Shown here: positions 35,425 through 44,572 of the stretch, piece by piece
Position numbering within the stretch: position 1 is the first letter of the stretch
Layout: each line of letters begins with the position of its first letter
From: SHAN690 sp041391765
Lineage (GTDB): Bacteria; Bacteroidota; Bacteroidia; Flavobacteriales_G; Salibacteraceae
Assembly (NCBI GenBank): GCA_041391765.1
Contig: JAWKNJ010000022.1
Location: 1 to 64,000 of the forward strand
DNA length: 64,000 nucleotides
Direction of reading: 5' to 3'
The notes under the pieces: generated by a model
What the model saw: only the letters and a program-made list of their open reading frames with translations
Database searches by the model: none
What the model was told of the DNA's origin: nothing
Position numbers and translations under genes: made by a program

Positions 35425-36008
35425 GCGCGAGAAAGCTGGGCCTGAACGTATTTTCCAAGAACATCGAATTCAATATTCACGCGATCTCCGATTTTGAATT
35501 GAGAGAAATTCGTGTGCTCGAAGGTGTAAGGAATGATGGACACCGAGAATGACTTTTCTTCCACAGATGTTACGGTGAGACTAACCCCGTTAATACAGAT
35601 GCTCCCCTTGTGAACAATCAGCCCGCTGTGCGCTTGAGCTAATTGAAACCCGAAGTTCCAACTCCCATCTACATTTTCAATTGAGACAACCTTGGCTGTG
35701 GTGTCTACGTGGCCTTGAACAATGTGTCCGTCAAAACGACCGTTGGCCACCATGCATCTCTCAAGGTTTACACGTGTTCCTTCGCGCCAGTCGTTCAAAT
35801 TGGTCAACCTCAAGGTTTCATCAATGGCGGTCACTCGGTATTCAGCATCGTTGATCTCCACTACCGTAAGGCAAACCCCATTGTGAGACACACTTTGATC
35901 AATCTTTAGCTCGGCTACAAAGTCGGCTTGTACAAAAAAGTCTTTGTTTGTTCCGTGTTCTTCAACGCGCTTGACGGTACCCAGCGCTTCAATAATTCCG
36001 GTGAACAT
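35421..36008 (-). CDS. ribE: riboflavin synthase, alpha subunit
   Basis: Converts two 6,7-dimethyl-8-ribityllumazine molecules to riboflavin. The 195-aa protein has the two-fold repeat of the family: the N-terminal MFTGIIEALGTVK, then SVSHNGVCLTV, and in the second half GHIVQGHVDTTAKV and GSICINGVSLTV. Length is normal. The ATG directly follows the TAG stop of the large T9SS cargo gene (TAGATG at 36006-36011), so translation is probably coupled to it. It has no obvious own promoter and no FMN riboswitch. Its stop overlaps metF by 4 bases. Confidence 0.96.
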   Translation of the reverse strand: MFTGIIEALGTVKRVEEHGTNKDFFVQADFVAELKIDQSVSHNGVCLTVVEINDAEYRVTAIDETLRLTNLNDWREGTRVNLERCMVANGRFDGHIVQGHVDTTAKVVSIENVDGSWNFGFQLAQAHSGLIVHKGSICINGVSLTVTSVEEKSFSVSIIPYTFEHTNFSQFKIGDRVNIEFDVLGKYVQAQLSRA

Positions 36009-38720
36009 CTACTTCGCCAATTCTGATTTCTGCTCGCGAAGCAAGGTAAAATATCCAAGCAGCTCGCGCTCCTCGACTCCCGTGAGACGAATTTCACGCA
36101 CTCGACACACATAATAATATGTACCATCAGATGCCGGGTTGCCCGATTTTTGATCTGTACCATCCCAAAGAATATCCGGATTCTCTGTCTCAAACACTTT
36201 CAATCCCCAACGATTGAAGATTTCAATATGGATGGACTCAATGAATTTGTAAGGGAATGGCTGAAAGAAATCATTTCTGCCATCGTTTCCTGGTGTAAAT
36301 ACATTCGGCAGTTCATAGATCGGACAGTTATCAATGCATAGCGATTCACTCAGCTCACTTTCATTACCAAAGCTGTCAACTGCCGTGATTGCATAGCAGC
36401 CGGCAATCGATTCAGAGTTAGCCTGAGCAAATGTTGTATCCATCGGATCGTCATTTACTTGGATGACCTCCATCGTTTGACCCAATCGAGGGGTGTAATA
36501 GACATTGTACGAAAGCACGTCATCCACCTCCTTACATAAGTTGTTTGGATTTCGCCAACTGATATAAACCTCATCCAAATTGCAATCACCGTCTATGATT
36601 TGACCGGGTGGGACGCATGGCGCTTCTTTATCCTCGGGAATTCCAGTGTGAATCTGACTGTAGTTTACCAGCACTTCAGGCAATGACTGTGAACTGTACT
36701 TACCCACGGACTTTACGAAGTAGCGATACTCCCTTAGGTTCACCAAGCCAGTATCCTTATATGTCGTGTTGGTCGTGGTGGCAATCTTGACGAAATCATT
36801 AACAGTGTCTTCCACGAATCGATACAGCGTATACTCATCGTTGATCCATGGAACATCCACACTCCATTCTAAGGTGAGTGTATTATCCGATGGTTTTGAG
36901 GTCAAATAAATTGTAGCCCCTTTTTTAGAGGTTCCAACCGTGGCGCGTTCGGTTCCGGCAAGCATTTCTATCTTATAGTAATACTGCTTGTTTTCCGTGT
37001 TCAAATCAGTATCTGTAAAAACAGTGTCTAAATCCAGGAAATCAGAGGCGGTAGGCCCTTCATAAATCACTTCATATGATCCATTTTCGCTTTCTGCTCT
37101 TGAAAGCTTATATTGGTAAGGAGGTAGGAATACATCCGTTTTTAATTCAATAGGTGGATACCACGCAATGGAATCTGCACCAGTTGAAACATCTGTTACG
37201 CTCACGCTGGCTCTGTTCAAAATAGGCACATCGCGAATTAGCTCGCCACACGCCTCCAAACTGGCATAGCTCTCGGAACGATCTGGATATGTAGCCACGA
37301 TCATGTAACAATAGCGCTGTCCGTGCACTAGACCTTTTCCGTTGTCGTCATCCTGAAAAAAGGTTGAGTTGATCCCATCGGTTCTACCGACCTTGACATA
37401 GCCAAGTGCTTCAGGAACACCGGTATTACAATTCGCACCAACGTAACCGGTGCTATCGCTAAATCTATAAATATCATAGCCATCGGCTCCCGAACACGGT
37501 GCTGGAGTCCAATTCAACTTGAGGGATGCACCTGAAGGCGCGACCTCTGTTATGGTTACTGGCGGAGCAATCACCTGAATTTCAAGCTCCTCGAAATCGA
37601 CTAATTCTTCTTGCGAATTGAAAATATCCTCCTTCGCCTTGAAGTAGACCCAATAAGATTCAAACTGCACGTGTCGACACTCGGTATTCCAGACAAACTC
37701 CATCTGTAACGGTTGCTTTCCCCTTATTGTATCATTTGGGAGCATATAACCCGTTTTATCAGGGTTTATGGGATAACCGGTAGCCGTAAATTCAAGGTTG
37801 TCATCGTCCCGATCTGTGGCAACTGCTAATAGCCGAAGCTGATCGCCAGCCTGAACGCATGTCTTCTTCAAACCTGCGATTTGAGGAGGGTTTTTATCCT
37901 CACATACCAGAATATTGACCTGCATGTCTCTGAGAGTGGAACCGACAAAAACCAAATCGCCACTATTTTCATTGTAACGCCATTCTTCAATTCGAATCGC
38001 CACGTTGTATTCACCTTGATCAATTGGTGAGTCCCAAGTGAGTGTTCCGCTGCGAGGATCAATCGTCATTGAGCTACCAGGAGCCACCTCATCCAGAAAC
38101 TTAAATCCGGGAATTGCGGCTCCGTCCATGGTCTTACAGGCCACAATGCTATAAACTAAACTGTCTCCATCAGGATCGACTGCACCCGGATTATGCAAAA
38201 AAGGTTGATTGATGCAGCCGTTATCAATGGGTGGATTTTGTAAGGTTGGTGCCTCATTTCCCCCAGAATTTGGATCAATAACAATTTCGCTTTCTATGTA
38301 AAACCAGACGTTGTCAGAACTCGGGATATTCTTGACTCCTCCATTTCGGTTCTGATCCTGCATACTAACGGTGTAGGTTCCTACTCCCGGAAAGGTATGA
38401 GTTGTGATGTAGACGTTCTTCTTGATGTTACCACCAAGGTATTCGCCATCATGATTACAATCACCAGAAGATGGTCCATTGACACGATAGACGTCCTCTG
38501 TTGGAGAATTGTCACCAAAATTCAATTCTAGGAAACAACGGTCAGCATCATCACTGGCTCCACCCGTTTTGGTATATGTTGTAATGGTGATTTCATACTT
38601 AAATTGCTCACCCGCAATCCTGCGATACGTAATCTCCCCTGCACGATTGTGAGTCGCAATAACCGGAACTGATAATATCATCAGAAAAGCTATAGCCGTT
38701 GACTGGAAAAGGTTACGCAT
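36009..38720 (-). CDS. large secreted protein with FN3-like repeats and T9SS type-B C-terminal domain
   Basis: From the ATG at 38720 the 903-aa protein has a signal peptide (STAIAFLMILSVPVIATH). A longer reading from 38816 lacks one and is rejected. An N-terminal beta-rich module (DPDGDSLVYSIV, IDPRSGTLTWDSP, then YNVAIRIEEWRY) resembles the start of the giant SprB-repeat protein. Several fibronectin-III-like units follow (VTITEVAPSGASLKLNWTPA, LTLEWSVDVPW). It ends with a gliding-motility-associated/type-B sorting domain (LPNVFTPGNDGRNDFFQPF, IFNRWGLKVFE). It is probably displayed on the cell surface by the T9SS. Its stop abuts the ribE ATG. Confidence 0.88.
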   Translation of the reverse strand: MRNLFQSTAIAFLMILSVPVIATHNRAGEITYRRIAGEQFKYEITITTYTKTGGASDDADRCFLELNFGDNSPTEDVYRVNGPSSGDCNHDGEYLGGNIKKNVYITTHTFPGVGTYTVSMQDQNRNGGVKNIPSSDNVWFYIESEIVIDPNSGGNEAPTLQNPPIDNGCINQPFLHNPGAVDPDGDSLVYSIVACKTMDGAAIPGFKFLDEVAPGSSMTIDPRSGTLTWDSPIDQGEYNVAIRIEEWRYNENSGDLVFVGSTLRDMQVNILVCEDKNPPQIAGLKKTCVQAGDQLRLLAVATDRDDDNLEFTATGYPINPDKTGYMLPNDTIRGKQPLQMEFVWNTECRHVQFESYWVYFKAKEDIFNSQEELVDFEELEIQVIAPPVTITEVAPSGASLKLNWTPAPCSGADGYDIYRFSDSTGYVGANCNTGVPEALGYVKVGRTDGINSTFFQDDDNGKGLVHGQRYCYMIVATYPDRSESYASLEACGELIRDVPILNRASVSVTDVSTGADSIAWYPPIELKTDVFLPPYQYKLSRAESENGSYEVIYEGPTASDFLDLDTVFTDTDLNTENKQYYYKIEMLAGTERATVGTSKKGATIYLTSKPSDNTLTLEWSVDVPWINDEYTLYRFVEDTVNDFVKIATTTNTTYKDTGLVNLREYRYFVKSVGKYSSQSLPEVLVNYSQIHTGIPEDKEAPCVPPGQIIDGDCNLDEVYISWRNPNNLCKEVDDVLSYNVYYTPRLGQTMEVIQVNDDPMDTTFAQANSESIAGCYAITAVDSFGNESELSESLCIDNCPIYELPNVFTPGNDGRNDFFQPFPYKFIESIHIEIFNRWGLKVFETENPDILWDGTDQKSGNPASDGTYYYVCRVREIRLTGVEERELLGYFTLLREQKSELAK

Positions 38721-38771
38721 GAATAATTGTAAGACGCAATAATTGAATGATTCGTTGACGTTGCATTCTTC

Positions 38772-38779
38772 TACTTTCG
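38772..38779 (+). promoter_or_regulatory. candidate -7 element TACTTTCG for pdxA
   Basis: A TAnnTTCG-type box (TACTTTCG) 76 bases before the pdxA ATG. The resulting leader would contain the inverted repeat at 38804-38825. Confidence 0.35.
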
Positions 38780-38803
38780 CGACTTGCTTCAAAATAACGC
38801 AAA

Positions 38804-38825
38804 TATCAACACGCAAATGTTGATA
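38804..38825. promoter_or_regulatory. inverted repeat in the divergent region (possible operator)
   Basis: TATCAAC (38804-38810) and GTTGATA (38819-38825) form a 7-bp inverted repeat with an 8-base spacer. It lies between two divergent genes, the T9SS cargo and pdxA. This shape suits a dimeric regulator, but no regulator gene is nearby. Confidence 0.35.
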
Positions 38826-38855
38826 GACTTAGAAAACGGGGCAACAATTTAACGA

Positions 38856-39914
38856 ATGAGTAAGCACAAAAAGATACGAGTAGGGATAACAAGTGGCGAT
38901 GTGAATGGTATTGGGCTCGAAGTGACTTTAAAGGCGCTTTCGGACGCAAGGGTTTATGAGCACTGTGTTCCTGTTATTTACGCTTCAAAAAAGTGTGTGA
39001 ACTTTCAAATGAAGACCCTGGGGCTCGAGGGACTGCATTTTCACACAGCGGCTGACATTGACAAGATCGATTTTAACAAAATCAACGTTCTAGACATCTG
39101 GAAGAGCGAACCATACATTGAATTTGGTCAGGTCACAAAAGATGCCGGACAGTGTGCCTTTGAATCCTTGGAAACGGCTGTCAAAGACATAGCGTCTAAT
39201 AAAATAGACGTTATCGTTACTGCACCCATCAACAAAGCAAACATTCAATCGGAGTCATTCCAATTTCCAGGTCACACCGAATACTTAGCTAACTACGCTA
39301 ATGAGGAGAATCCGCTGATGATACTTTTTCATGATAATTTGAGAGTAGCATTGGTTAGCGGGCACATTCCACTAAAGGAAATTGCTTCGTCCTTATCACG
39401 GGATAAAATTTTGAACAAGCTCAGAGCATTCTCCAAATCTCTTATGCAAGATTTTGGAATCAACAGGCCAAGAATTGCAGTACTTGGATTGAATCCTCAT
39501 AGCGGAGATAATGGACTTTTAGGCGATGAAGAGTCAATCACAATAAGACCAGCAATTGAAACGGCAATTGCAGAAGGCATACTTGCATTCGGGCCCTACC
39601 CTGCTGATGGACTTTTTGGTTCAGCGCAACGCAATCAATTCGATGGAATATTAGCCATGTATCACGATCAAGGCCTGGCACCATTCAAGGCGTTGTCATT
39701 TGATGCAGGTGTAAATTTTACGGCAGGCTTGCCAATCGTGAGAACATCGCCTGATCATGGGACGGCCTATGACATTGCAGGGAAGGGATTGGCAGAAGCT
39801 ACATCCATGCGAAATGCCATCTTTGCGGCCTGCGACATTTACAATCAGCGTAGGGAGTACAGAGACCTAGTCGCCAACGTTCTGGAAATCAATGTACAGA
39901 AAGGAAAAGATTAG
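38856..39914 (+). CDS. pdxA: 4-hydroxythreonine-4-phosphate dehydrogenase
   Basis: An NAD-dependent, metal-requiring enzyme of the DXP-dependent pyridoxal phosphate pathway. It oxidises 4-phosphohydroxy-L-threonine. The 352-aa protein starts IRVGITSGDVNGIGLEV and has TAPINKANI, PGHTEYLA, VLGLNPHSGDNG, AMYHDQGLAPFK (metal and substrate His) and RTSPDHGTAYDIAGKG, all family hallmarks. Its partner pathway substrate DXP is made by Dxs, also encoded in this window (44573-46525). A promoter for the downstream fatty-acid cluster lies after the stop, so pdxA may be separate from it. Confidence 0.96.
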   Translation: MSKHKKIRVGITSGDVNGIGLEVTLKALSDARVYEHCVPVIYASKKCVNFQMKTLGLEGLHFHTAADIDKIDFNKINVLDIWKSEPYIEFGQVTKDAGQCAFESLETAVKDIASNKIDVIVTAPINKANIQSESFQFPGHTEYLANYANEENPLMILFHDNLRVALVSGHIPLKEIASSLSRDKILNKLRAFSKSLMQDFGINRPRIAVLGLNPHSGDNGLLGDEESITIRPAIETAIAEGILAFGPYPADGLFGSAQRNQFDGILAMYHDQGLAPFKALSFDAGVNFTAGLPIVRTSPDHGTAYDIAGKGLAEATSMRNAIFAACDIYNQRREYRDLVANVLEINVQKGKD

Positions 39915-39938
39915 CGCGATTGGTATTTGACTAATATT

Positions 39939-39946
39939 TACATTTG
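39939..39946 (+). promoter_or_regulatory. -7 element TACATTTG for the DUF177-rpmF-plsX-fabH cluster
   Basis: An exact TAnnTTTG match 22 bases before the TTG start at 39969, directly after pdxA. Confidence 0.6.
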
Positions 39947-39968
39947 CAACCCTTTTTGAATCAGCTCT

Positions 39969-40481
39969 TTGAAACCTGCGTCCACATATGAAATTCAGTT
40001 TAGCGGACTTAGTACCGGTAAACATGAATTTGATTGGGCACTGGAACCTGGATTTTTCGATGAACGCAATGCCGAAGAAATCACTGAATGCGATTTGACG
40101 GCAGAGGTTTTGATGGAAAAAACCGACCGAATGTTGATGTTCATTTTCAACATTTCTGGTAAGGTTAAAACCATCTGTGACCATTGCGGTGAAGAGCTCT
40201 GGCTCGACATTCAAACATCGGATGAATTGATAGCAAAATTTGGAACTGAAACGGACCTCACTGGCGATGAAGTCGTTGTTTTAGGTCCAAGTGAATTCAA
40301 GTTCGATGTTTCACAATACATCTTTGAATTCACGATTCTTTCAATTCCGGCAAGAAGAGTACACAAACATGGCGAGTGTAATCCGGAAGCCGAACAGTAT
40401 TTAGAAAAGGCTGATTTTATAGAGGAAAATAAACAGAATGATCCGCGCTGGAAAGCGCTTGAAACATTGAAAAATAAATAA
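39969..40481 (+). CDS. DUF177/YceD family protein
   Basis: YceD-type proteins are linked to 23S rRNA and large-subunit accumulation in other organisms, and are almost always encoded just before rpmF, as here. The 170-aa product has the paired Cys of the family (VKTICDHCGEELWLDI) and the acidic region after it, and ends with the typical NDPRWKALETLKN. No in-frame ATG fits and a stop lies at 39957-39959, so the start must be the TTG at 39969, 22 bases after a -7 element. rpmF follows after 6 bases. Confidence 0.9.
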   Translation: MKPASTYEIQFSGLSTGKHEFDWALEPGFFDERNAEEITECDLTAEVLMEKTDRMLMFIFNISGKVKTICDHCGEELWLDIQTSDELIAKFGTETDLTGDEVVVLGPSEFKFDVSQYIFEFTILSIPARRVHKHGECNPEAEQYLEKADFIEENKQNDPRWKALETLKNK

Positions 40482-40487
40482 TAAAAA

Positions 40488-40679
40488 ATGGCACATCCTA
40501 AACGCAAGATCTCCAAAACAAGACGAGACAAACGTAGAACACACTACAAAGCGGAAATGCCAACCGTGGCTACTTGCCCAACTACAGGCCAGCCTCATCT
40601 TTATCACCGTGCCCATTGGTATGAGGGAAAACTCTACTACAAGGGAAAAGTTGTGATGGAGAAAGCTTCAATGGCTTAA
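40488..40679 (+). CDS. rpmF: 50S ribosomal protein L32
   Basis: The 63-aa protein begins MAHPKRKISKTRRDKRRTHY, the L32 signature, then has ATCPTTGQPHLYHRAHW. Only one Cys remains, so it lacks the four-Cys zinc ribbon of C+ L32 forms, as is usual in this phylum. It lies between the DUF177 gene and plsX, the standard order. Confidence 0.97.
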   Translation: MAHPKRKISKTRRDKRRTHYKAEMPTVATCPTTGQPHLYHRAHWYEGKLYYKGKVVMEKASMA

Positions 40680-40688
40680 CTTAGCGGC

Positions 40689-41633
40689 ATGGCCATGAGA
40701 GTCGGCCTTGATGTTTCGGGAGGTGATTTCGCCCCTGAAGCCAACGTTCTAGGGGCCATCCTTGCTTCTCAAGAACTTGGCGATCGCGCTTCCATTGTCC
40801 TCATCGGAAATAGGGAGGAAATTGTTCCTGTCTTAGAACGAGAGGGTTTAAAAGAAGACGCTTTCGATATTGTACACACTCCCGATTCTATAGGAATGGG
40901 AGAACATCCCACCAAAGCATTCCTAAAGAAACCTGAATCGAGTATCGCTATTGGGTTCAAGATGCTTCAAGACGGAAGCCTTGATGCTTTTTCCAGTACG
41001 GGCAACAGTGGTGCTATGCTGGTTGGTGCGATGTACACCATACGCACCATTCCCGGAGTCATACGCCCCAGTATCACGACCGCCCTGCCGGTTCTAAACG
41101 GAGGAGTGAGCGTGATTTTGGATGTTGGTATCAATGCAGATTGCAAGCCTGACGTGCTGTATCAATTCGGCATTTTAGGAAGCTTACTTGCTGAGCAAGT
41201 TTATAACATTGAAAATCCTAAAGTCGGCTTACTGAACATCGGTGAGGAAGAAGAAAAAGGCAACTTGCTAAGCCAAGCTGCTCACACCATGATGAAGGAC
41301 ACTCAGGACTTCAATTTCATTGGAAACATCGAAGGTCGTGACCTCTTTAGCGGAAAGGCAGACGTAATTGTGTGCGATGGATATACTGGCAATATTGTAC
41401 TGAAACAAGCTGAAGCCTTCTATACCCTGATTAGAAAGCGTAAGATTCAGGACGAGTATTTTGATCGCTTCAACTATGAAATTTATGGCGGCACTCCATT
41501 ACTAGGTGTAAATGGAAATGTTATTATTGGCCACGGTATTTCAAATGAGAACGCGGTCAAAAACATGATAAAATTGTCAGTTGACACAGCCGAAGCGAAG
41601 CTTGCCGACCGCATTCGCAAAGTGTTTAAATAG
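40689..41633 (+). CDS. plsX: phosphate acyltransferase PlsX
   Basis: Makes acyl-phosphate from acyl-ACP for the first step of phospholipid synthesis, at the inner membrane surface. The 314-aa protein starts VGLDVSGGDFAPEANVLGA, then has GMGEHPTKAF, FSSTGNSGAML, ILDVGINADCKP, GLLNIGEEEEKG and VCDGYTGNIVLK, all typical. Two Met codons (40689 and 40695) are possible starts. The gene lies 9 bases after rpmF and 4 before fabH, so all are cotranscribed. Confidence 0.96.
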   Translation: MAMRVGLDVSGGDFAPEANVLGAILASQELGDRASIVLIGNREEIVPVLEREGLKEDAFDIVHTPDSIGMGEHPTKAFLKKPESSIAIGFKMLQDGSLDAFSSTGNSGAMLVGAMYTIRTIPGVIRPSITTALPVLNGGVSVILDVGINADCKPDVLYQFGILGSLLAEQVYNIENPKVGLLNIGEEEEKGNLLSQAAHTMMKDTQDFNFIGNIEGRDLFSGKADVIVCDGYTGNIVLKQAEAFYTLIRKRKIQDEYFDRFNYEIYGGTPLLGVNGNVIIGHGISNENAVKNMIKLSVDTAEAKLADRIRKVFK

Positions 41634-41637
41634 CCCT

Positions 41638-42636
41638 ATGAGTAAGATTACCGCTGCAATTACAGCCGTTGCATCACATGTTCCTGAATATGTTTTGACC
41701 AATGCAGAATTGGAAAAACTAGTAGACACCACCGATGAGTGGATCACTAGCCGCACTGGCATTAAGGAACGAAGAATTCTAAAAGGCGAAGGAAAAGGTG
41801 TCACAGAAATAGCCAAGGTTGCGATTGAGAAACTCCTTAAGAAACGCGGCATCGGACCTGAAGAAATTGACATGGTCATCTTCTGTTCCGTAACTCCTGA
41901 CAAAATCTTTCCCGCTTCAGCCAATATTGTAAGCGCCAAGGTTGGAATGAAGAACGCCTTTGGTTATGATCTAAATGCTGCGTGCTCGGGATTTATCTAC
42001 GGATTAGTGACGGGGTCTAAGTTCATTGAAAGTGGCTCACACAAAAAAGTGATCGTTATTGGTGCTGATAAAATGTCCGCGATCATTGATTACACCGACC
42101 GTCAGACGTGCATCATTTTTGGTGACGGTGCTGGGGTTGTTTTATTAGAGCCAAACACGGAAGGATTTGGCGTACAGGATTCCATCCTCCGCAGCGATGG
42201 CAATGGAGAGCCATATCTTCATCAAGTGGCAGGCGGTTCAGAATATCCTCCAAGTGAAGACACCGTGAGCAAGAGACAGCACTATGTTTACCAAGAAGGT
42301 AAGACAGTGTTCAAATTTGCAGTCTCCAACATGGCTGATGTGAGCTATGAGATCATGCAACGCAATCATTTGACTGCAGATGACGTAGCGTGGTTAGTAC
42401 CTCACCAAGCGAATCTTAGAATTATTGATGCCACCGCAAACCGCATGGGAGTTGGTAAGGATAAGGTGATGATCAATATTGATAAATACGGCAATACAAC
42501 TAATGGTACTATCCCGCTCTGCTTGGCCGAATGGGAAGGCAGACTGCACAAAGGTGACAACATAATTCTGTCAGCATTTGGCGGAGGATTTACCTGGGGA
42601 TCGATTTACCTGAAATGGGCATATGACACCCCTTAG
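41638..42636 (+). CDS. fabH: beta-ketoacyl-ACP synthase III (FabH)
   Basis: Starts fatty-acid synthesis by condensing acetyl-CoA with malonyl-ACP. From the ATG at 41638, 4 bases after the plsX stop, the product is 332 aa. The catalytic triad is visible: the Cys in NAACSGFIYGL, the His in VPHQANLRI and the Asn in YGNTTNGTIP. DTTDEWITSRTGIKERR near the start is typical. A longer in-frame start inside plsX (41581) is rejected. It is followed, after a 59-base gap, by the acetyl-CoA carboxylase subunits. Confidence 0.97.
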   Translation: MSKITAAITAVASHVPEYVLTNAELEKLVDTTDEWITSRTGIKERRILKGEGKGVTEIAKVAIEKLLKKRGIGPEEIDMVIFCSVTPDKIFPASANIVSAKVGMKNAFGYDLNAACSGFIYGLVTGSKFIESGSHKKVIVIGADKMSAIIDYTDRQTCIIFGDGAGVVLLEPNTEGFGVQDSILRSDGNGEPYLHQVAGGSEYPPSEDTVSKRQHYVYQEGKTVFKFAVSNMADVSYEIMQRNHLTADDVAWLVPHQANLRIIDATANRMGVGKDKVMINIDKYGNTTNGTIPLCLAEWEGRLHKGDNIILSAFGGGFTWGSIYLKWAYDTP

Positions 42637-42695
42637 GTATTGGTCATTTCATCATTAAATATACTTTAGCCCCCTTCAAATTTTAACTAGAACTT

Positions 42696-43193
42696 ATGGA
42701 CTTAAGCCAAATTCAAGCGCTCATCAAATTCGTTTCAAAATCAGGTGTGAACGAGGTTGAGCTAGAAACAAAGGACTTTAAGATCAACATAAAAACAGGA
42801 ACTGCTCAACCAGAAGTTCAGCAAGTTGTTGTTCCCGCGACAAGCTACAACCCTGCTCCGGCACAGGTTGCTGCTCCAGTTCCAGCGCCTGCTCCAGCAG
42901 CTGAGCCTGCCAAGCCATCGAGCCCTGCACCAGCGGCTGCTGATGATAGCAAGTATGTAACCATCAAATCTCCAATGATTGGAACCTTCTACCGATCTGC
43001 GAATCCTGAATCAGATGCATTCGTGAATGTTGGGGATGAAGTAAGTCAAGGAAAGGTAATCTGCATCATCGAGGCTATGAAGTTGTTCAACGAAATCGAG
43101 TCCGAGGTGAAAGGAAAGATTGTGAAGGTGTTGGTGGATGACGCCACTCCGGTTGAATATGACCAACCATTGTTCTTGGTTGATCCATCGTAA
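42696..43193 (+). CDS. accB: biotin carboxyl carrier protein of acetyl-CoA carboxylase
   Basis: Carries the carboxybiotin of acetyl-CoA carboxylase. The 165-aa protein has an N-terminal domain, a Pro/Ala-rich linker (around residues 45-85, for example PVPAPAPAAEPAKPSSPAPA) and a C-terminal biotinyl domain. The biotin Lys is in IEAMKLFNEIE, and TIKSPMIGTFYR precedes it. accC follows 21 bases later, so the two are made together, which suits complex assembly. Confidence 0.97.
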   Translation: MDLSQIQALIKFVSKSGVNEVELETKDFKINIKTGTAQPEVQQVVVPATSYNPAPAQVAAPVPAPAPAAEPAKPSSPAPAAADDSKYVTIKSPMIGTFYRSANPESDAFVNVGDEVSQGKVICIIEAMKLFNEIESEVKGKIVKVLVDDATPVEYDQPLFLVDPS

Positions 43194-43214
43194 CGAACAA
43201 AAAAACCTTGTTCT

Positions 43215-44570
43215 ATGTTTAAGAAGATTCTAATCGCAAATCGCGGTGAAATCGCTTTGCGTGTAATTCGCACATGCAGGGAAATGGGCATTCAAACCGT
43301 AGCGGTTTATTCAAAAGCTGATGCGGACAGCTTGCATGTGAGGTTCGCTGATGAAGCCGTATGTATTGGCCCAAACCCAAGCAGTGAGTCATACTTGCGC
43401 ATTCCAAACATCATTGCTGCAGCTGAGATTACAAACGCAGATGCCATCCATCCCGGATATGGATTTTTGAGTGAAAACGCCAAATTCTCTAAAATCTGCC
43501 AAGAAAACAACATCAAGTTCATTGGTGCCCTTCCTGAACAGATTGAAAGTATGGGAGACAAGGCAAGCGCTAAGAAGACCATGAAGGATGCCGGAGTTCC
43601 TACCATTCCCGGCTCAGAAGGCCTATTGGAAAGCTTGGACCAGGCAAAGAAAGTTGCCAAAGAAATTAAGTATCCGGTGATCATGAAAGCTACTGCAGGA
43701 GGTGGTGGTCGCGGTATGAGAATTTGTAGAAATGAATCGGAAGTTGAAAAAGCGTGGAGTTCAGCACGTCAAGAAGCTAAAGCGGCTTTCGGTAACGATG
43801 GCATGTACATGGAAAAGTACATAGAAGAACCACGACATATCGAAATTCAAATTGCAGGAGATCAATTCGGAAAAGCATGCCACTTGAGTGAGCGTGATTG
43901 TTCCGTTCAGAGACGTCACCAAAAACTGGTTGAGGAAACTCCTTCTCCATTTATGACCAAAGAACTTCGTAAACAAATGGGCGAAGCTGCGATTAAAGCA
44001 GCTAAAGCCGTTAGATATGAAGGTGTCGGAACCGTTGAATTCTTGGTGGACAAGCACAAAAATTTCTACTTCATGGAGATGAATACTCGTATTCAGGTGG
44101 AGCACACCATCACCGAAGAGGTCATCAACTATGATTTGATCAAAGAGCAGATCAAGATTGCCGCAGGAATGCCAATTAGCGGGAAAAACTACGAACCCGT
44201 TGGTCATGCCATTCAGTGCCGAATCAACGCTGAAGATCCTTTGAATGATTTCCGTCCAAGTCCGGGCAAGATCACTGAGTATCATTCACCAGGCGGACAC
44301 GGAATACGAATTGACACACACGTTTATGCAGGTTACACGATCCCTCCATTTTATGATTCGATGATTGCGAAGTTGATCACAGTGGCTCAAACTCGCGAAG
44401 AGGCTTTAACGAAAATGGAGCGCGCTTTAGGAGAGTACATTATCGAAGGCATTAAAACCACAATTCCTTTCCATCAAAAACTGATGCAGCAACCAAAGTT
44501 TCGTGAGGGTAAAATCACCACGAAATTCATGGAAGAATGGGACTATAAAGCTGACCTGGAGAAGGGTTAA
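43215..44570 (+). CDS. accC: biotin carboxylase subunit of acetyl-CoA carboxylase
   Basis: ATP-dependent carboxylation of biotin on AccB. The 451-aa protein has the full family pattern: MFKKILIANRGEIALRVIRT, HPGYGFLSENAKF, the ATP-grasp Gly loop KATAGGGGRGMRI, ERDCSVQRRHQKLVEE, EMNTRIQVEHTITE and GHAIQCRINAEDP. It follows accB closely. It is convergent with dxs, with only 2 bases between the stops and no visible terminator. Confidence 0.97.
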   Translation: MFKKILIANRGEIALRVIRTCREMGIQTVAVYSKADADSLHVRFADEAVCIGPNPSSESYLRIPNIIAAAEITNADAIHPGYGFLSENAKFSKICQENNIKFIGALPEQIESMGDKASAKKTMKDAGVPTIPGSEGLLESLDQAKKVAKEIKYPVIMKATAGGGGRGMRICRNESEVEKAWSSARQEAKAAFGNDGMYMEKYIEEPRHIEIQIAGDQFGKACHLSERDCSVQRRHQKLVEETPSPFMTKELRKQMGEAAIKAAKAVRYEGVGTVEFLVDKHKNFYFMEMNTRIQVEHTITEEVINYDLIKEQIKIAAGMPISGKNYEPVGHAIQCRINAEDPLNDFRPSPGKITEYHSPGGHGIRIDTHVYAGYTIPPFYDSMIAKLITVAQTREEALTKMERALGEYIIEGIKTTIPFHQKLMQQPKFREGKITTKFMEEWDYKADLEKG

Positions 44571-44572
44571 TC

